64,000 nt of DNA from Nocardioidaceae bacterium (GCA_030447865.1 JAUJOD010000001.1:544909-608908), one strand, 5' to 3'; positions 8,832-18,600 are shown, counted from the first letter of the stretch. The notes: generated from the letters alone by a model not told the origin. Numbers and translations are program-made.

Positions 8832-9630
8832 CGCGCAGGTCTACCCCTACGTCGTTGCGGCTCTGCCCCCCGACGAGGCCGCCGATTTCCAGACTCACCT
8901 CGCAGAGTGCGCCCAGTGCCGTGCCGAAGTCAAAGAGCTCCGCGAGGTCACCGCTCAGCTTTCGCAGTCAGTTGCCACCGAGCCGCCGCCCGCATTGCGC
9001 GACGCCGTGCTGGCAGCAATCGCGCGGACGCCTCAGCCGCCTCTGTCCAACGCGCAGTCGAGACCTGACGACGTGTCCACCGCGAGTCCGCGCCGCGACC
9101 GTGAGGTCACCGCCGAGCCGACCACCGCGACCGTCGTATCCCTGCATCGCTCACGATCCGGTCGACTTCCGGCACTGTTGGCTGCGGCGGCTGTGCTGGC
9201 CGCGCTGGCCCTGGGTGGGTGGGCCTTCCAGGCCAGGCAGGAAGCCCAGCAGACCGCGCAGGAGGTGACAGCCAACACCCAGCGGCTCACTGAGCTGCTC
9301 AGCGCCTCCGACGTCAGGGTCGTCTCGGGTCAGGTCACTACGACCGGCGGCACCGGCACCGTCGTTATGTCTCCCAGCCGCAAGCGGGCGGTGTTCGTCT
9401 CCACCGCGCTGCCAGAGCTACCGGAGGGGAAGATCTACGAGGCGTGGACCACCACGGACCGCGAGCCGGTCCCGGCGGCGATCTTCTCAGCCGGCGAAGC
9501 CAAGACGGCGGTGAGCCTGCCTGCCGCTGTCATCGACGCCCAAAGTGTCGGGGTCACTGTGGAGCCTGCCGGTGGGTCGCCAGCACCCACGAGCAAGCCG
9601 ATCTTCACGGTGCGAGTGCCGCGGGCCTGA
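8818..9630 (+). CDS. rskA: Anti-sigma-K factor RskA-like
   Basis: A 270-residue single-pass membrane regulator. Residues 1-50 carry the zinc-binding anti-sigma motif THLAECAQCRAE (His, Cys, Cys) that holds the sigma factor. One transmembrane helix follows (LPALLAAAAVLAALALGGWAF, about 118-138). The extracytoplasmic RskA domain (YEAWTTTD and the C-terminal PTSKPIFTVRVPRA) receives the signal. It overlaps the sigma factor gene by 14 bases and should sequester that protein until proteolysis releases it. Confidence 0.9.
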   Translation: MNDPDAQVYPYVVAALPPDEAADFQTHLAECAQCRAEVKELREVTAQLSQSVATEPPPALRDAVLAAIARTPQPPLSNAQSRPDDVSTASPRRDREVTAEPTTATVVSLHRSRSGRLPALLAAAAVLAALALGGWAFQARQEAQQTAQEVTANTQRLTELLSASDVRVVSGQVTTTGGTGTVVMSPSRKRAVFVSTALPELPEGKIYEAWTTTDREPVPAAIFSAGEAKTAVSLPAAVIDAQSVGVTVEPAGGSPAPTSKPIFTVRVPRA

Positions 9631-9639
9631 CCACGGCAC

Positions 9640-10233
9640 TCAGCCATGTGGACCAAGCTGCGGTTCGACCACCTGCTCGAAGGCGTCGAAGACCTCGTCC
9701 ATGCTCGGAAGCCGCCGCCGCTCCACGGATCGCCGCTCGTCGGGGGACGACGGGTTTCGCGCCCGTCGCAGGTGGCGCTTGACCGTCGACAACGAGCACT
9801 CCAGCCGAGCGGCCAGCATCTCCAGCGAGTCGTCGGGGTGGGCGGCGCGCATGCGGAGTACGTCGTCATGGTCGACCGGCTGTCGGGCACCGCGGGTGCC
9901 CGCCAAGGCGTCGACATCCTCCGCCTCGACCTGCACTCCTAACACCCGGCGGATGGCCGCTCGCTCACGGGCGCTGGTGCAGCCGACGTAGCCCGACACG
10001 TCCGTCTGGGCAACCGCCTTGTACATGCAGTCAGCCAAGATCGGGCAGGCAGCGCACGAGGCCCGGGCGGCAGCCGCGAGCTCCTCGTAGCCCTGCCAAG
10101 TCTCTGTCGACACCGACGACCGAACCGGCGGCTCTTCCAGCAACGGATGCAGATAGAGGTCGACGTTCGTTGAGCACGGCGTGGCAGCGAAGCTGTCCTC
10201 AGGCGGTCTACGCCCGAGGCTACGCTCCGTCAT
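9640..10233 (-). CDS. WhiB-like regulator with C-terminal helix-turn-helix
   Basis: A 197-residue protein. Four cysteines fit an iron-sulfur WhiB core: C20, then CAACPILADC (about 60, 63 and 69). The usual G-[VI]-W-G-G turn after the last cysteine is replaced by SGYVGC, and the gap between the first two cysteines is long. A second domain, about residues 120-158 (SLEMLAARLECSLSTVKRHLRRAR), is a clear HTH, so DNA contact may not depend on the WhiB tail. Convergent with rskA; its C-terminus lies 9 bases from the rskA stop. The target is unknown. Confidence 0.82.
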   Translation of the reverse strand: MTERSLGRRPPEDSFAATPCSTNVDLYLHPLLEEPPVRSSVSTETWQGYEELAAAARASCAACPILADCMYKAVAQTDVSGYVGCTSARERAAIRRVLGVQVEAEDVDALAGTRGARQPVDHDDVLRMRAAHPDDSLEMLAARLECSLSTVKRHLRRARNPSSPDERRSVERRRLPSMDEVFDAFEQVVEPQLGPHG

Positions 10234-10328
10234 TCGTGCCCCCCGTCGCCGCTGTGGCCGACTCCGACTGGTTCCGCTGGCGCAGACATTGTGCCAGTCC
10301 GAAGGCAGGTCCGGCTCCGCGTCGACTG

Positions 10329-11126
10329 TCAGCCTCGCCAGCTGTAGAGGTCAAACCACCGCGCCAGCTCCGTCACGACCCCGTCGTCGTAGATCGTGCC
10401 GGTCACGTCGTCCGCGACCGCCTTCACCTCCGGCGGTGACTGGCCCATGGCAACTCCCCGGCCCGCCCAAGCCAGCATCTCCAGGTCGTTGCGGCCGTCG
10501 CCGATCGCCAGTACGTCGGCTGGTCCCAGGCCCAGCTCAGCCGCCACGTCGGCAAGCGCAGCGGCCTTGGTCACCCCCTCCGGAGCGAGGTCCAACCAGG
10601 CGGTGTAGCCGACGAAGTAGTTCGTGCCATGCAGCCCGATCTGGTCGGCGAGGGCAAGGAAGTCCTCCGCGGAGGACTGGGGGTCGCGGATGATGACTCG
10701 GGTGACCGGCTCCTTGACCAGCTCGTCGAGCGGCTCTATCCATATCTGACCGCCGATCTCCCCGGCGGGAAAGTGCCGGTTGGCCCGGAAGCCGAGACCA
10801 ACCACCTCCACCGCCACCAGCGCGTCGGGCACCTGCTCGAGCACCACCCGCACCGCCGGCGCGGCGTCGAACGTGAGCGCGGACGTCACCGTCACGGGTG
10901 GGTAGGTGAACGTGACAGCCCCGTTGCTGGCGACGCAGCGGCCCGCCGGCAGCTGGAGCAGGTCGATGATGTTGCCGATGCCGGAGACGGAACGGCCGGT
11001 CGACAGCACCACCTCAGCCCCGGCAGCCCGAGCGGAGGCGACCGCCGACACCACGGCCGGTGTCGCGCGCTCCTCGGCGTCGACGAGGGTGCCGTCGATG
11101 TCGAGCGCGACGAGGGGGAACCTCAC
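10329..11126 (-). CDS. HAD-superfamily hydrolase (Cof type)
   Basis: A 265-residue phosphatase of the Cof/YbiV group. Motif I is [11 protein letters not shown] (nucleophile Asp), motif [10 protein letters not shown], and motif [18 protein letters not shown]; a large C2 cap lies between. Typical substrates are sugar phosphates or other small phosphoesters; the sequence does not say which. The start is GTG 11126, overlapping the serS stop by four bases, so it is co-transcribed with the synthetase. Confidence 0.9.
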   Translation of the reverse strand: MRFPLVALDIDGTLVDAEERATPAVVSAVASARAAGAEVVLSTGRSVSGIGNIIDLLQLPAGRCVASNGAVTFTYPPVTVTSALTFDAAPAVRVVLEQVPDALVAVEVVGLGFRANRHFPAGEIGGQIWIEPLDELVKEPVTRVIIRDPQSSAEDFLALADQIGLHGTNYFVGYTAWLDLAPEGVTKAAALADVAAELGLGPADVLAIGDGRNDLEMLAWAGRGVAMGQSPPEVKAVADDVTGTIYDDGVVTELARWFDLYSWRG

Positions 11127-12397
11127 TCCACCGGGTCTAACGTCTTTCGGCCGTGCAGGTAAGGCTGGAGCGGCTCGGGCACCGCAACGGTTCCGTCAGC
11201 CTGCTGGTGGTTCTCCAACAGCGCCACGATCGTGCGTGCGGTGGCCATCAACGTGCCGTTGAGCGTCGCGACGTGCTTGGCACCGTCGGCGAACCGGCTC
11301 CGGATGTTGAGCCGCCGGGCCTGGAAGTCGGTGCAGTTAGACGTTGACGTGAGCTCGCGGTACTTGCCCTGGGTGGGGATCCAGGCCTCGCAGTCGAACT
11401 TGCGGACCGCGGACAAACCGAGGTCGCCAGCCGCGGTGTCGATGACCCGGAACGGCAGTTCCAGCATGGTCAGCCAGTCCTTCTCCCATTGCAGCAGCCG
11501 CTCGTGCTCGGCGTAGGACTCCTCGACAGTGGTGTAGGTGAACATCTCGACCTTGTCGAACCAGTGCACCCGGAAAATGCCGCGGGTGTCCTTGCCGTAG
11601 GACCCTGCCTCCCGGCGATAGCAGGGGCTGACGGCGGCGTATCGGCGTGGCAGCGAGCTGGCGTCGAGGATTTCGTCGCTGTGGTACGCCGCCAGCGGCA
11701 CCTCCGACGTACCCACCAGGTAGAGGTCGTCGTCGGGAAGGTGGTAGACGTCGGCTGCGGCCTGACCCAGAAAACCCGTTCCCTCCATCGCGCGGGGCTT
11801 TACCAGCGCCGGCGGGATCATCGGGGTGAAACCGGCGGCCTGGGCACGCTCTATCGCCAGCTGGATCAGCGCCAGCTCGAGCAGCGCGCCGACGCCGGTC
11901 AGGTAGTAGAACCGGGCACCCGACACCTTGGCGCCCCGCTCGATGTCAATCGCCTGCAGCCGCTTGCCGAGCTCGACATGGTCGAGAGGCTCGAAGCCCT
12001 CGGCGTTGAAGTTTCGGGGAGAGCCGACGTGCTCCAAGACGACGTAGTCGTCTTCCCCACCCGCCGGTGCCTGCGGTGACGCGAGGTTGGGGAGCTGCCG
12101 CAGCACCGAGTTCACATCGGCCGCGGCGGCGGCCTGGGTGGTTTCGGCGCGCTTCACCTGCGTCGCCAGCTCGCGAGTACGCCGGAGCAGCTCTTGCCTG
12201 TCCTCGCCCTGCGCGCGGGCGACGTGCTTGCCGAGCGCCTTCTGCTCAGCCCGCAGCTCCTCGAACGCCGCGATAGCCGAGCGCCTTGCCTCATCCGCTG
12301 CCAGGATCTGATCAACCAGCTCCGGCGAGGCGCCGCGCCGGCGTTGTGCCTCGCGGGCCAGCTCGGGGGCGTCGCGGAGAACGCGCAGATCAATCAC
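11123..12397 (-). CDS. serS: Serine--tRNA ligase
   Basis: A 424-residue class II synthetase that charges tRNA-Ser in the cytoplasm. The N-terminal coiled-coil tRNA arm covers about residues 28-105. Motif 2 contains [20 protein letters not shown] and motif 3 [22 protein letters not shown] 12397 ([17 protein letters not shown]) is the family start; upstream codons in the same frame are spurious. Two tRNA-Ser genes lie on the same strand at 1.6-2.4 kb. The HAD hydrolase gene follows with a GTGA overlap. Confidence 0.97.
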   Translation of the reverse strand: MIDLRVLRDAPELAREAQRRRGASPELVDQILAADEARRSAIAAFEELRAEQKALGKHVARAQGEDRQELLRRTRELATQVKRAETTQAAAAADVNSVLRQLPNLASPQAPAGGEDDYVVLEHVGSPRNFNAEGFEPLDHVELGKRLQAIDIERGAKVSGARFYYLTGVGALLELALIQLAIERAQAAGFTPMIPPALVKPRAMEGTGFLGQAAADVYHLPDDDLYLVGTSEVPLAAYHSDEILDASSLPRRYAAVSPCYRREAGSYGKDTRGIFRVHWFDKVEMFTYTTVEESYAEHERLLQWEKDWLTMLELPFRVIDTAAGDLGLSAVRKFDCEAWIPTQGKYRELTSTSNCTDFQARRLNIRSRFADGAKHVATLNGTLMATARTIVALLENHQQADGTVAVPEPLQPYLHGRKTLDPVE

Positions 12398-12468
12398 CCG
12401 GTAAGGGTATCCGGGCTGGTGACGGCGCTTCGACCGAGATTCTCGGGCGCGTGAGAAAGTAGTCGGTC

Positions 12469-14052
12469 GTGACCGGGCACGTTGCCACCTCATCCACTCG
12501 ACGGCTGACCGCGCTGGCAGCCGTCGTGCTCGCTGTGCTGTTCGGTGCAGTGGCGGCGCTGGTGGCGGCTCGGTATCCGCCGCTCATGTCGCTGGACCGT
12601 GACGTCGTCGCCACCTGGAGCGGCGCCGTCGAAGGCACGCCGTGGCACCGGTTCTTCGTGGTTGTCGCCACCGTGACCCAGCCGTGGGTCGTGCGCGCCC
12701 TGTTGGTGGCGGTCGCGGCGGTGCTGGTGCTACGCAAGGCGACGCTGACAGCGGCGTGGATCATCACCGTCGTGGTCGTCAACGGGACGGCGGGAGAAGT
12801 GCTCAAGCTCGTGGTACGCCGTCCCCGCCCCGACGCGCTGGACCAGGTCGTGGGTTGGTCTTTCCCGTCCGGCCACGCCTCCGAGATCGCGGCGGGCATG
12901 GGCGTGCTCGTCGTACTCACGATGTCGCGGGTCGCTAGGGCGCCGCTTCGCCGGGCGTTGGTCGGGCTCGAGATTGCTGTCGCTGTGCTGGTCGGCTGCG
13001 ACCGGGTTCTCGTCGGCGCACATTACCCCAGCGACGTCGTCGGCGGCTGGCTACTGGGGTCGGCCGTCGTCTTGGCTGCCTATGCTGCCTACGGCGTACC
13101 GACCGCCACCAGGGCGATCGCCTCCCATCGACCGGTTTCGGCGCCGCCCGAGCGCCACCGCACGTTGGGCGTCGTGCTCAACCCGATCAAGGTGCCCGAC
13201 GCCGACGCCTTCAAGGCTCGCGTCGCGAACGCCGCCCGCGCGGCCGGTTGGGACGAGCCGCTGTGGTTCGAGACGACGGTCGACGACGCCGGGAGCTCGA
13301 TGGCGCGGGCGGCGGTGGCCGCCGGGGCTGACGTTGTCGTGGTGGCCGGCGGTGACGGGACAGTGCGGGTGGTGTGCGGCGAGATGGCCGGGTCCGGCGT
13401 ACCGGTCGGCGTTATCCCTTCAGGCACCGGGAACCTACTGGCCCGCAACCTCGGCATCCCGCTCGTGCCGGAGCTGGCCGTGGAGACAGTACTGCGCGGC
13501 CAGGACCGCGCCGTCGACGTCGTCCGGCTGGAAGGCGACGGCCTGGCCACGACGCGGTTCGTGGTGATGGCGGGGCTCGGCCTGGACGCCGCGATCATGG
13601 ACGGCGCCCCCGATGCGCTGAAGGCCCGGTTCGGCTGGCCGGCGTACCTGTTTGCCGGGGCGAAGCAGCTGCGCTACCCCGCGGTGCGCGTCGACATCAG
13701 CGTCGACGGCGCCGAGCCGGTACGCCGCCGGGCGCGCACCGTCGTTATCGGCAACGTCGGTAGCCTGCAAGCCGGCATCCCGCTGCTGCCCGACGCGCAG
13801 ATCGACGACGGGGTGCTCGACGTGGTCGTCATCGCACCGCGGCGCCTGTTCGGTTGGATCGGGCTGGCGTGGCGGGTCTTGACCAAGCACCCCCGCGTCG
13901 ACGAGCGCCTCGACCGATACACCGGCCGGTCGGTTGTGGTCAGGGCGGCACATGCGACTCCGCGGCAGCTCGATGGCGACACGGTCGGGGCTGGCACCGA
14001 GCTGCGAGCAGTGGTCGAGCCCGGCGTGTTGCTCGTCCGGGTCCCGCGTTGA
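12469..14052 (+). CDS. PAP2 phosphatase fused to diacylglycerol kinase-type catalytic domain
   Basis: A 527-residue bifunctional protein. The N-terminal half is a multi-pass membrane PAP2 lipid phosphatase with the three signature motifs [13 protein letters not shown] (in [14 protein letters not shown]) and [17 protein letters not shown]. From about residue 225 comes the soluble lipid-kinase domain, with [10 protein letters not shown] (GGDGT nucleotide loop) and [17 protein letters not shown]. One half removes a lipid phosphate and the other can add one, probably on inner-leaflet diacylglycerol, polyprenol or a phosphatidylinositol precursor. Start GTG 12469. Divergent from serS. Confidence 0.9.
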   Translation: MTGHVATSSTRRLTALAAVVLAVLFGAVAALVAARYPPLMSLDRDVVATWSGAVEGTPWHRFFVVVATVTQPWVVRALLVAVAAVLVLRKATLTAAWIITVVVVNGTAGEVLKLVVRRPRPDALDQVVGWSFPSGHASEIAAGMGVLVVLTMSRVARAPLRRALVGLEIAVAVLVGCDRVLVGAHYPSDVVGGWLLGSAVVLAAYAAYGVPTATRAIASHRPVSAPPERHRTLGVVLNPIKVPDADAFKARVANAARAAGWDEPLWFETTVDDAGSSMARAAVAAGADVVVVAGGDGTVRVVCGEMAGSGVPVGVIPSGTGNLLARNLGIPLVPELAVETVLRGQDRAVDVVRLEGDGLATTRFVVMAGLGLDAAIMDGAPDALKARFGWPAYLFAGAKQLRYPAVRVDISVDGAEPVRRRARTVVIGNVGSLQAGIPLLPDAQIDDGVLDVVVIAPRRLFGWIGLAWRVLTKHPRVDERLDRYTGRSVVVRAAHATPRQLDGDTVGAGTELRAVVEPGVLLVRVPR

Positions 14053-14159
14053 GCTGCGTCGGTCAGGTGCGGGCCGCCAGCCGGTGTGGGACGTTGCCTG
14101 GGTTCGATGCCCACGCGCGTCTCGGGCCTCGGTCGATGCCCGGCGATTAGGCTCCTGGA

Positions 14160-14633
14160 GTGCCCCTCGACAGGACGCTGCTCAGCTGGCTGACGATTGC
14201 AGCGGTGCTGCTGGCGTTCATGGCGCTTGTCGTGGCAGCCGCTGCCTGGCGTCGCGCCGGCCGCGTTTCCGGCCGCGCGGCGGGACGGGCCGGCACCACG
14301 CACCGCCCACCCTCCCCGCGCGGCACAGCGAAGGGAACGCCGCTTGCGGCCGACCAGGTGGCGGCGGAGATCGATGCTCTTCGCGCTGACGTGTCGAGCT
14401 CGCTGCGGCACCTCGCCGTCGTCAGGTACGACGCCTTCGGCGACATGGGTGGGCATCTCTCGTGGTCGATGGCGCTGCTCGATGACGCGGGCGACGGCGT
14501 CGTACTGACGTCGATCCACGGCCGCAGCGACGCCCGCACCTACGCCAAGAACGTCGCGTCGTGGACCGCGAACCAACAGCTGTCGCCGGAAGAGGAGGAG
14601 GCCATCCGGTTCGCCCGCACCGGCCAAGCCTGA
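14160..14633 (+). CDS. DUF4446 family membrane-anchored protein
   Basis: A 157-residue protein with one N-terminal transmembrane helix (WLTIAAVLLAFMALVVAAAAW) and a soluble C-terminal DUF4446 core: VRYDAFGDMGGHLSWSMALLDDAGDGVVLTSIHGR and SDARTYAKNV. In actinobacteria and firmicutes this gene often lies near serS or chromosome-partition genes; its function is unknown. Start GTG at 14160. Confidence 0.85.
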   Translation: MPLDRTLLSWLTIAAVLLAFMALVVAAAAWRRAGRVSGRAAGRAGTTHRPPSPRGTAKGTPLAADQVAAEIDALRADVSSSLRHLAVVRYDAFGDMGGHLSWSMALLDDAGDGVVLTSIHGRSDARTYAKNVASWTANQQLSPEEEEAIRFARTGQA

Positions 14634-14698
14634 GCCCGCAGGCATCGGTTGCGGTCGCCGAGTCGGTGCTGCCCTGGCTCTTGCTGATGCGAGCTGGC

Positions 14699-15214
14699 TC
14701 AGGAAAACTCCGCGCGGTAGTGCTCGGCCTGGGCCGGGTAGTAGTCGTCCCAGGCCACCGTCGCCACGTCGGCACCTGTCTCAGCCGCGACCAGCCGGTC
14801 GAGGTAGTAGTCCCAGCCCGGACCGACGTTTTCCGCAACGGCTGGATCTGACATCTCCTGGGCGAAGGTCAGCGTCGTGACGCCGTCGGACTCCTCCAGG
14901 TTCAGCTCGAGCCGCCACACCGTGTCGGGCTGCCCCTCGCCGGGGGTATGTGACCGGGTGACCAGATGGCGCGGTGGTTCGCAGACGTCGATGCGGTAGA
15001 TCTCCTCGGCCACGTCCTCTCCCTCGGCCGTCATCCGGAACGCCACCTGGCCCGAGGAGGGGTCGCCTGTCCACGTCCCGATCCATCGCACGAGGCGCTC
15101 CGGCTCCGTGACGGCCGCCCACACGGCGTCGATGGGTGCGTGGAAGGTCCGGGTGTAAACGATGTACGTCGTGCCGTCGTGCTCCTCGCGGCGTCCGGTG
15201 GGCTCGATGCTCAT
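14699..15214 (-). CDS. SRPBCC (AHSA1-like) domain protein
   Basis: A 171-residue START-fold protein (FHAPIDAVWAAVTEPERLVRWIG, then a beta-grip and a long C-terminal helix DPAVAENVGPGWDYYLDRLVAA). Such proteins bind hydrophobic ligands. ATG 15214 overlaps the stop of the ArsR regulator by four bases, a common actinobacterial pairing in which the regulator controls its own SRPBCC partner. The longer open frame upstream is antisense noise. Confidence 0.85.
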   Translation of the reverse strand: MSIEPTGRREEHDGTTYIVYTRTFHAPIDAVWAAVTEPERLVRWIGTWTGDPSSGQVAFRMTAEGEDVAEEIYRIDVCEPPRHLVTRSHTPGEGQPDTVWRLELNLEESDGVTTLTFAQEMSDPAVAENVGPGWDYYLDRLVAAETGADVATVAWDDYYPAQAEHYRAEFS

Positions 15215-15582
15215 GCGGTCTCCTCGGTGGCGTGGGGGCTGGTTCTCGGGGTCTGCTCGCCGACGTGCTCGCGCACCGTACGGCGGACCTCGAGGTCCAG
15301 CCCGTCGAGCGCGGACTCGGCAAACGGTGGACGCGGGGACAGCTCGTCGATGAGGTCGGCGATGGGGGCGAGGCCACCGGGCAGGAGCCGGTAGTGGCGC
15401 TCGCGGCCGTGGTCTTGAGCGGCTGTCAGGCCGACCTCGGTCAGGATCCGCAGATGCTTGCTGATCGCAGGCCGGCTGATCGGGTGGGGCGCCGCCAGGT
15501 CGGCGACCCGGGCCGGCCCGGCGGCCAGGCGCCGCAGCAGGTCGCGGCGTACCGGATCGGCGAGCGCCATGAAGGGGTCCAT
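15211..15582 (-). CDS. ArsR-family winged-helix regulator
   Basis: A 123-residue regulator. The winged helix is plain: ALADPVRRDLLRRLAAGPARVADLA, then PHPISRPAISKHLRILTEVGLTAAQ with the recognition helix RPAISKHL. No metal-binding ELCVCDL-type cysteines are present, so it is not a classical arsenic sensor. An inverted repeat lies 10 bases before the start, suggesting autorepression. It is co-translated with the SRPBCC gene. The leader is too short to show a ribosome site, so it may be leaderless. Confidence 0.9.
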   Translation of the reverse strand: MDPFMALADPVRRDLLRRLAAGPARVADLAAPHPISRPAISKHLRILTEVGLTAAQDHGRERHYRLLPGGLAPIADLIDELSPRPPFAESALDGLDLEVRRTVREHVGEQTPRTSPHATEETA

Positions 15583-15591
15583 GGAACATTA

Positions 15592-15607
15592 GTAACCGAT
15601 AAGTTAC
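15592..15607. promoter_or_regulatory. Putative ArsR operator
   Basis: GTAAC-N6-GTTAC, a perfect 5-bp inverted repeat that extends to 6 of 7 on each side. It sits 10-25 bases upstream of the ArsR start and next to a TACTAAT -10-like sequence on the minus strand. Position and symmetry fit the operator of the regulator it precedes; binding is inferred. Confidence 0.6.
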
Positions 15608-15671
15608 CAATCTTCAAGCGATTGACCGGGCGCATGCCCACCTGTGGGCACGCCGCCAAGAGCCGGCGACC

Positions 15672-16607
15672 TCAGGTCTGGCGGAGGCGGTTGAGCCAGG
15701 CTGCTGCGTCGGCGAAATCGGCATCCGCTGTGCCGGGAGCGACCGACGTAACGACCTGGTCAGCGCGAGGGTAAGAGCCGAGGAACCGAACATCAGCGCA
15801 GGTGCGGCGCAGTCCCATCAACGCCTCCCCGACCCGCGCGTCGCCGACGTGACCCTCGGCGTCGATCGAGAAGCAGTACCTGCCGAGCTCCGACCCCGCC
15901 GGACGGGACTCGATGCGGGTGAGGTCGACGCCGCGCACCGCGAACTGCTCGAGCAGCTCCAGCAGCGCACCGGGGTGGTTGTCCCGGATGAACGCGACAA
16001 GCGAGGTCTTGTCGGCCCCGGTCGGCGGCGGCGGCGGACCAGGTCGCGACACCAGCACGAAGCGGGTCACCGCGCCCGCCTGGTCGGCGATGGCCGAGGC
16101 CAGCGTCGACAGCCGATACGTCGTGGCGGCGATCGGGGCGGCGATCGCCGCGTCGTACGGCGAGTCCGGTACGGCGACACGTGCTGCCGCATGTGCGGTG
16201 GAGGACTCGAGCAGCACCTCGGCGTCGGGGAGGTGGGCCGCCAGCCAGCGCCGGCACTGCGCGGCGGCGTGCGGGTGAGTGGCGACGCGCCGGATCGTCG
16301 CTACGGACGTGCCGGGCTTGGCCAGCAGGGCGAACTGGACCTCGACGTGCACCTCGCGGGTGATCATCAGCGGTTCGCCCGTCGAGAGCTCGTCCAACGT
16401 CGCCGCAACCGCTCCCTCGACCGAGTTCTCCAGCGGTACGACGGCTCCGTCGACGGTGCCCGTCCGTACCGCGTCGAGCGCCAGCCCCACCGACCCGAAC
16501 GGCTGCAGCTCGGCCCGTGCCGCCGCGGGCAGCGACCGGAGCGCCGCCTCGGTAAACGTGCCCTCCGGCCCCAGGTAGGCGTAACTGGCGGGCGGGACTC
16601 CGGGCAT
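15672..16607 (-). CDS. pheA: Prephenate dehydratase
   Basis: A 311-residue enzyme that makes phenylpyruvate from prephenate in phenylalanine synthesis. The dehydratase domain spans residues 8-185, with YLGPEGTFTEAAL at the start, VVPLENSVEGAV, and the active-site AGAVTRFVLVSR. A C-terminal ACT domain (about 203-285) contains GALLELLEQFAVRGVDLTRIESRP, the phenylalanine-binding ESRP motif for feedback control. No chorismate mutase domain is present, as usual in actinobacteria. Divergent from larB by 32 bases. Confidence 0.96.
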   Translation of the reverse strand: MPGVPPASYAYLGPEGTFTEAALRSLPAAARAELQPFGSVGLALDAVRTGTVDGAVVPLENSVEGAVAATLDELSTGEPLMITREVHVEVQFALLAKPGTSVATIRRVATHPHAAAQCRRWLAAHLPDAEVLLESSTAHAAARVAVPDSPYDAAIAAPIAATTYRLSTLASAIADQAGAVTRFVLVSRPGPPPPPTGADKTSLVAFIRDNHPGALLELLEQFAVRGVDLTRIESRPAGSELGRYCFSIDAEGHVGDARVGEALMGLRRTCADVRFLGSYPRADQVVTSVAPGTADADFADAAAWLNRLRQT

Positions 16608-16639
16608 CTCACCAAGCGTAGAGACGCTAGATTTCGGCC

Positions 16640-17392
16640 ATGACCGACTCCCCCGCTGTGCCTCCAGCAGCAGCGGTATCAGGGGCCGCAGCGGGCTCCG
16701 TCGACCTCGGCTACGCGCGGCTCGACATCGACCGGGCTGCGCGCACCGGCGACGCCGAAGTGGTGTACGGCGCCGGTAAGTCGCCCGCTCAGGTTGTCGA
16801 GCTGCTCAGTTCGCTGCACGCCGCCCACCCCGACCGCACGGTGCTGGCGACGCGTCTCAGCACGGACGCGCTGGACGCTGTACGGGAACACGTGCCGGCT
16901 GCCGCTGTCGACGACGTAGCCCGGGCCGCCACCTTGGGGGCGCTCGGGAGGCCTCGGGGCCTGGTGGTCGTCGTGACGGCGGGTACCTCCGACGCGGCGG
17001 TGGCCGCCGAGGCAGCCCTGACCGCCAAGGTGTTCGGAGCCGCGTCCCGGGTCATCACCGACGTTGGCGTCGCGGGCCTGCACCGGTTGCTGTCGGTGCG
17101 GGACGAGCTGGCCGCAGCCGACTGCCTGGTGGTGGTGGCAGGGATGGAGGGGGCGCTGCCGTCGGTCGTCGGCGGACTGACCGGAGTCCCGCTGGTGGCG
17201 GTGCCCACGAGCGTCGGCTATGGCGCGTCGTTCGGTGGCATCGCCGCCCTGTTGGCAATGCTCAACTCCTGCGCTCCCGGCGTGACAGTGGTCAACATCG
17301 ACAACGGGTTCGGCGCGGGCGTGTTTGCCGCCCGGGTGGCCCGCAACGCCGCGCCCCGAGAAGCAGTCGTTCGCCAAGCAGCGGCACCGTGA
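16640..17392 (+). CDS. larB: Nickel pincer cofactor biosynthesis protein LarB
   Basis: A 250-residue enzyme that carboxylates and hydrolyses nicotinic acid adenine dinucleotide to pyridinium-3,5-biscarboxylic acid mononucleotide, the first step of the nickel pincer cofactor of lactate racemase. The PurE-like fold carries GYARLDIDRAARTGDAEVVYGAGKSP near the N-terminus, then VTAGTSDAAVAAEAAL and VGYGASFGGIAALLAMLNSC in the catalytic half. Its TGA overlaps the GTG of larC. Confidence 0.92.
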   Translation: MTDSPAVPPAAAVSGAAAGSVDLGYARLDIDRAARTGDAEVVYGAGKSPAQVVELLSSLHAAHPDRTVLATRLSTDALDAVREHVPAAAVDDVARAATLGALGRPRGLVVVVTAGTSDAAVAAEAALTAKVFGAASRVITDVGVAGLHRLLSVRDELAAADCLVVVAGMEGALPSVVGGLTGVPLVAVPTSVGYGASFGGIAALLAMLNSCAPGVTVVNIDNGFGAGVFAARVARNAAPREAVVRQAAAP

Positions 17393-18600
17393 TCGGCTGG
17401 ATCGACGCCGCCTCCGGGGCCAGCGGTGACATGCTGCTGGCGGCGTTGCTTGACGCGGGCGCCGACGAGGCTCTCCTGGTCGAGGCTGTCGCGGCTGTCG
17501 CTCCCGAGCCGGTCTCGCTGCGGTCGGAACAGGTGCGGCGCGGTGGCCTGGCGGCCCGCCGCACCTACGTCGAGGTGGCCGACTCCGCGACCCACCGGGG
17601 GCTGGGTGAGGTGCTTTCGCTGATCGATGCTGCCGATCTCGACGAAGTGGTCGCCGGACACGCTCGCGAGGTGTTCACGCTGCTGGCGCGGGCCGAGGCG
17701 GGTGTGCACGGCATCAGCCCGGACGCCGTGTCTTTCCACGAGATCGGGGCCCTCGACGCCATCGCCGACATCGTGGGGGTGTGCGCGGGATTCGTGGCGC
17801 TCGGGCTCGACGCCGTGCACTGCGGGCCGGTCACGGTGGGGTCGGGACGCGTCTCCACGAGGCACGGCTGGCTCAGCGTGCCGGCGCCAGCGGTCGCTGC
17901 ACTGTTGCGCGGCGTGCCGACAGCGGCCGGACCGGTGGCGGCCGAGATGTGTACGCCGACGGGCGCGGCGCTGCTCCGGCACTGGGTGACCGACTGGGGG
18001 CCGCAGCCGCTGATGGCGGTGCAGGCGGTCGGCACCGGTGCTGGCAGCCGGGACTTCCCTGACCACCCCAACGTCGTACGGCTGTTCGTCGGCACGCCTG
18101 CCCATGTCTCGAGCACCAGGCCGCCCGATCGACAAGCAGGCCAGAGAGCAGTCACCGACACGGCGGTCGTCTACGAGACCAACGTCGACGACCTCGACCC
18201 GCGGCTGTGGCCGCTGGTGCTGCAACGGCTGCTCGACGCCGGCGCCTCCGACGCCTGGCTCGTGCCGATCGTGATGAAGAAGGGCAGGCCGGCGCACACC
18301 CTGTCGGTGCTGACACGACCCGACCGGGCAGCAGCGGTGCGGGAGACGATCTTCACAGAGACCTCGGCGATCGGCCTGCGTGAACTCCTTGTCGGCAAGC
18401 ACGCACTTGACCGTGACTTCGGCTCCGTGCAGATCCAGGGGCAGCCGATCAGCATCAAGATCGCCCGCTCCGGCGGTGCGGTGGTGAACGTGCAGCCGGA
18501 GTATGACGACGTCGTTGCCGCCGCGGTCGCGCTCAACCGGCCGGTCAAAGCGGTGCTCGCCGCGGCGATCGCCGAGGCGCAGCGGGCTTGGTCGACGTGA
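17389..18600 (+). CDS. larC: Nickel insertion protein LarC
   Basis: A 403-residue CTP-dependent nickel insertase that completes the pincer cofactor. It begins with the family signature WIDAASGASGDMLLAALLDAG and continues with VSFHEIGALDAIADIVG, VSTRHGWLSVPAPA and MCTPTGAALLRH. The C-terminal domain carries ETNVDDLDPRLWPLVLQRLLDAGA and IVMKKGRPAHTLSVL. The gene is one uninterrupted frame, unlike the split larC1/larC2 of lactobacilli. The start GTG overlaps the larB stop. larE and the racemase larA are not in this window. Confidence 0.93.
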   Translation: MIGWIDAASGASGDMLLAALLDAGADEALLVEAVAAVAPEPVSLRSEQVRRGGLAARRTYVEVADSATHRGLGEVLSLIDAADLDEVVAGHAREVFTLLARAEAGVHGISPDAVSFHEIGALDAIADIVGVCAGFVALGLDAVHCGPVTVGSGRVSTRHGWLSVPAPAVAALLRGVPTAAGPVAAEMCTPTGAALLRHWVTDWGPQPLMAVQAVGTGAGSRDFPDHPNVVRLFVGTPAHVSSTRPPDRQAGQRAVTDTAVVYETNVDDLDPRLWPLVLQRLLDAGASDAWLVPIVMKKGRPAHTLSVLTRPDRAAAVRETIFTETSAIGLRELLVGKHALDRDFGSVQIQGQPISIKIARSGGAVVNVQPEYDDVVAAAVALNRPVKAVLAAAIAEAQRAWST

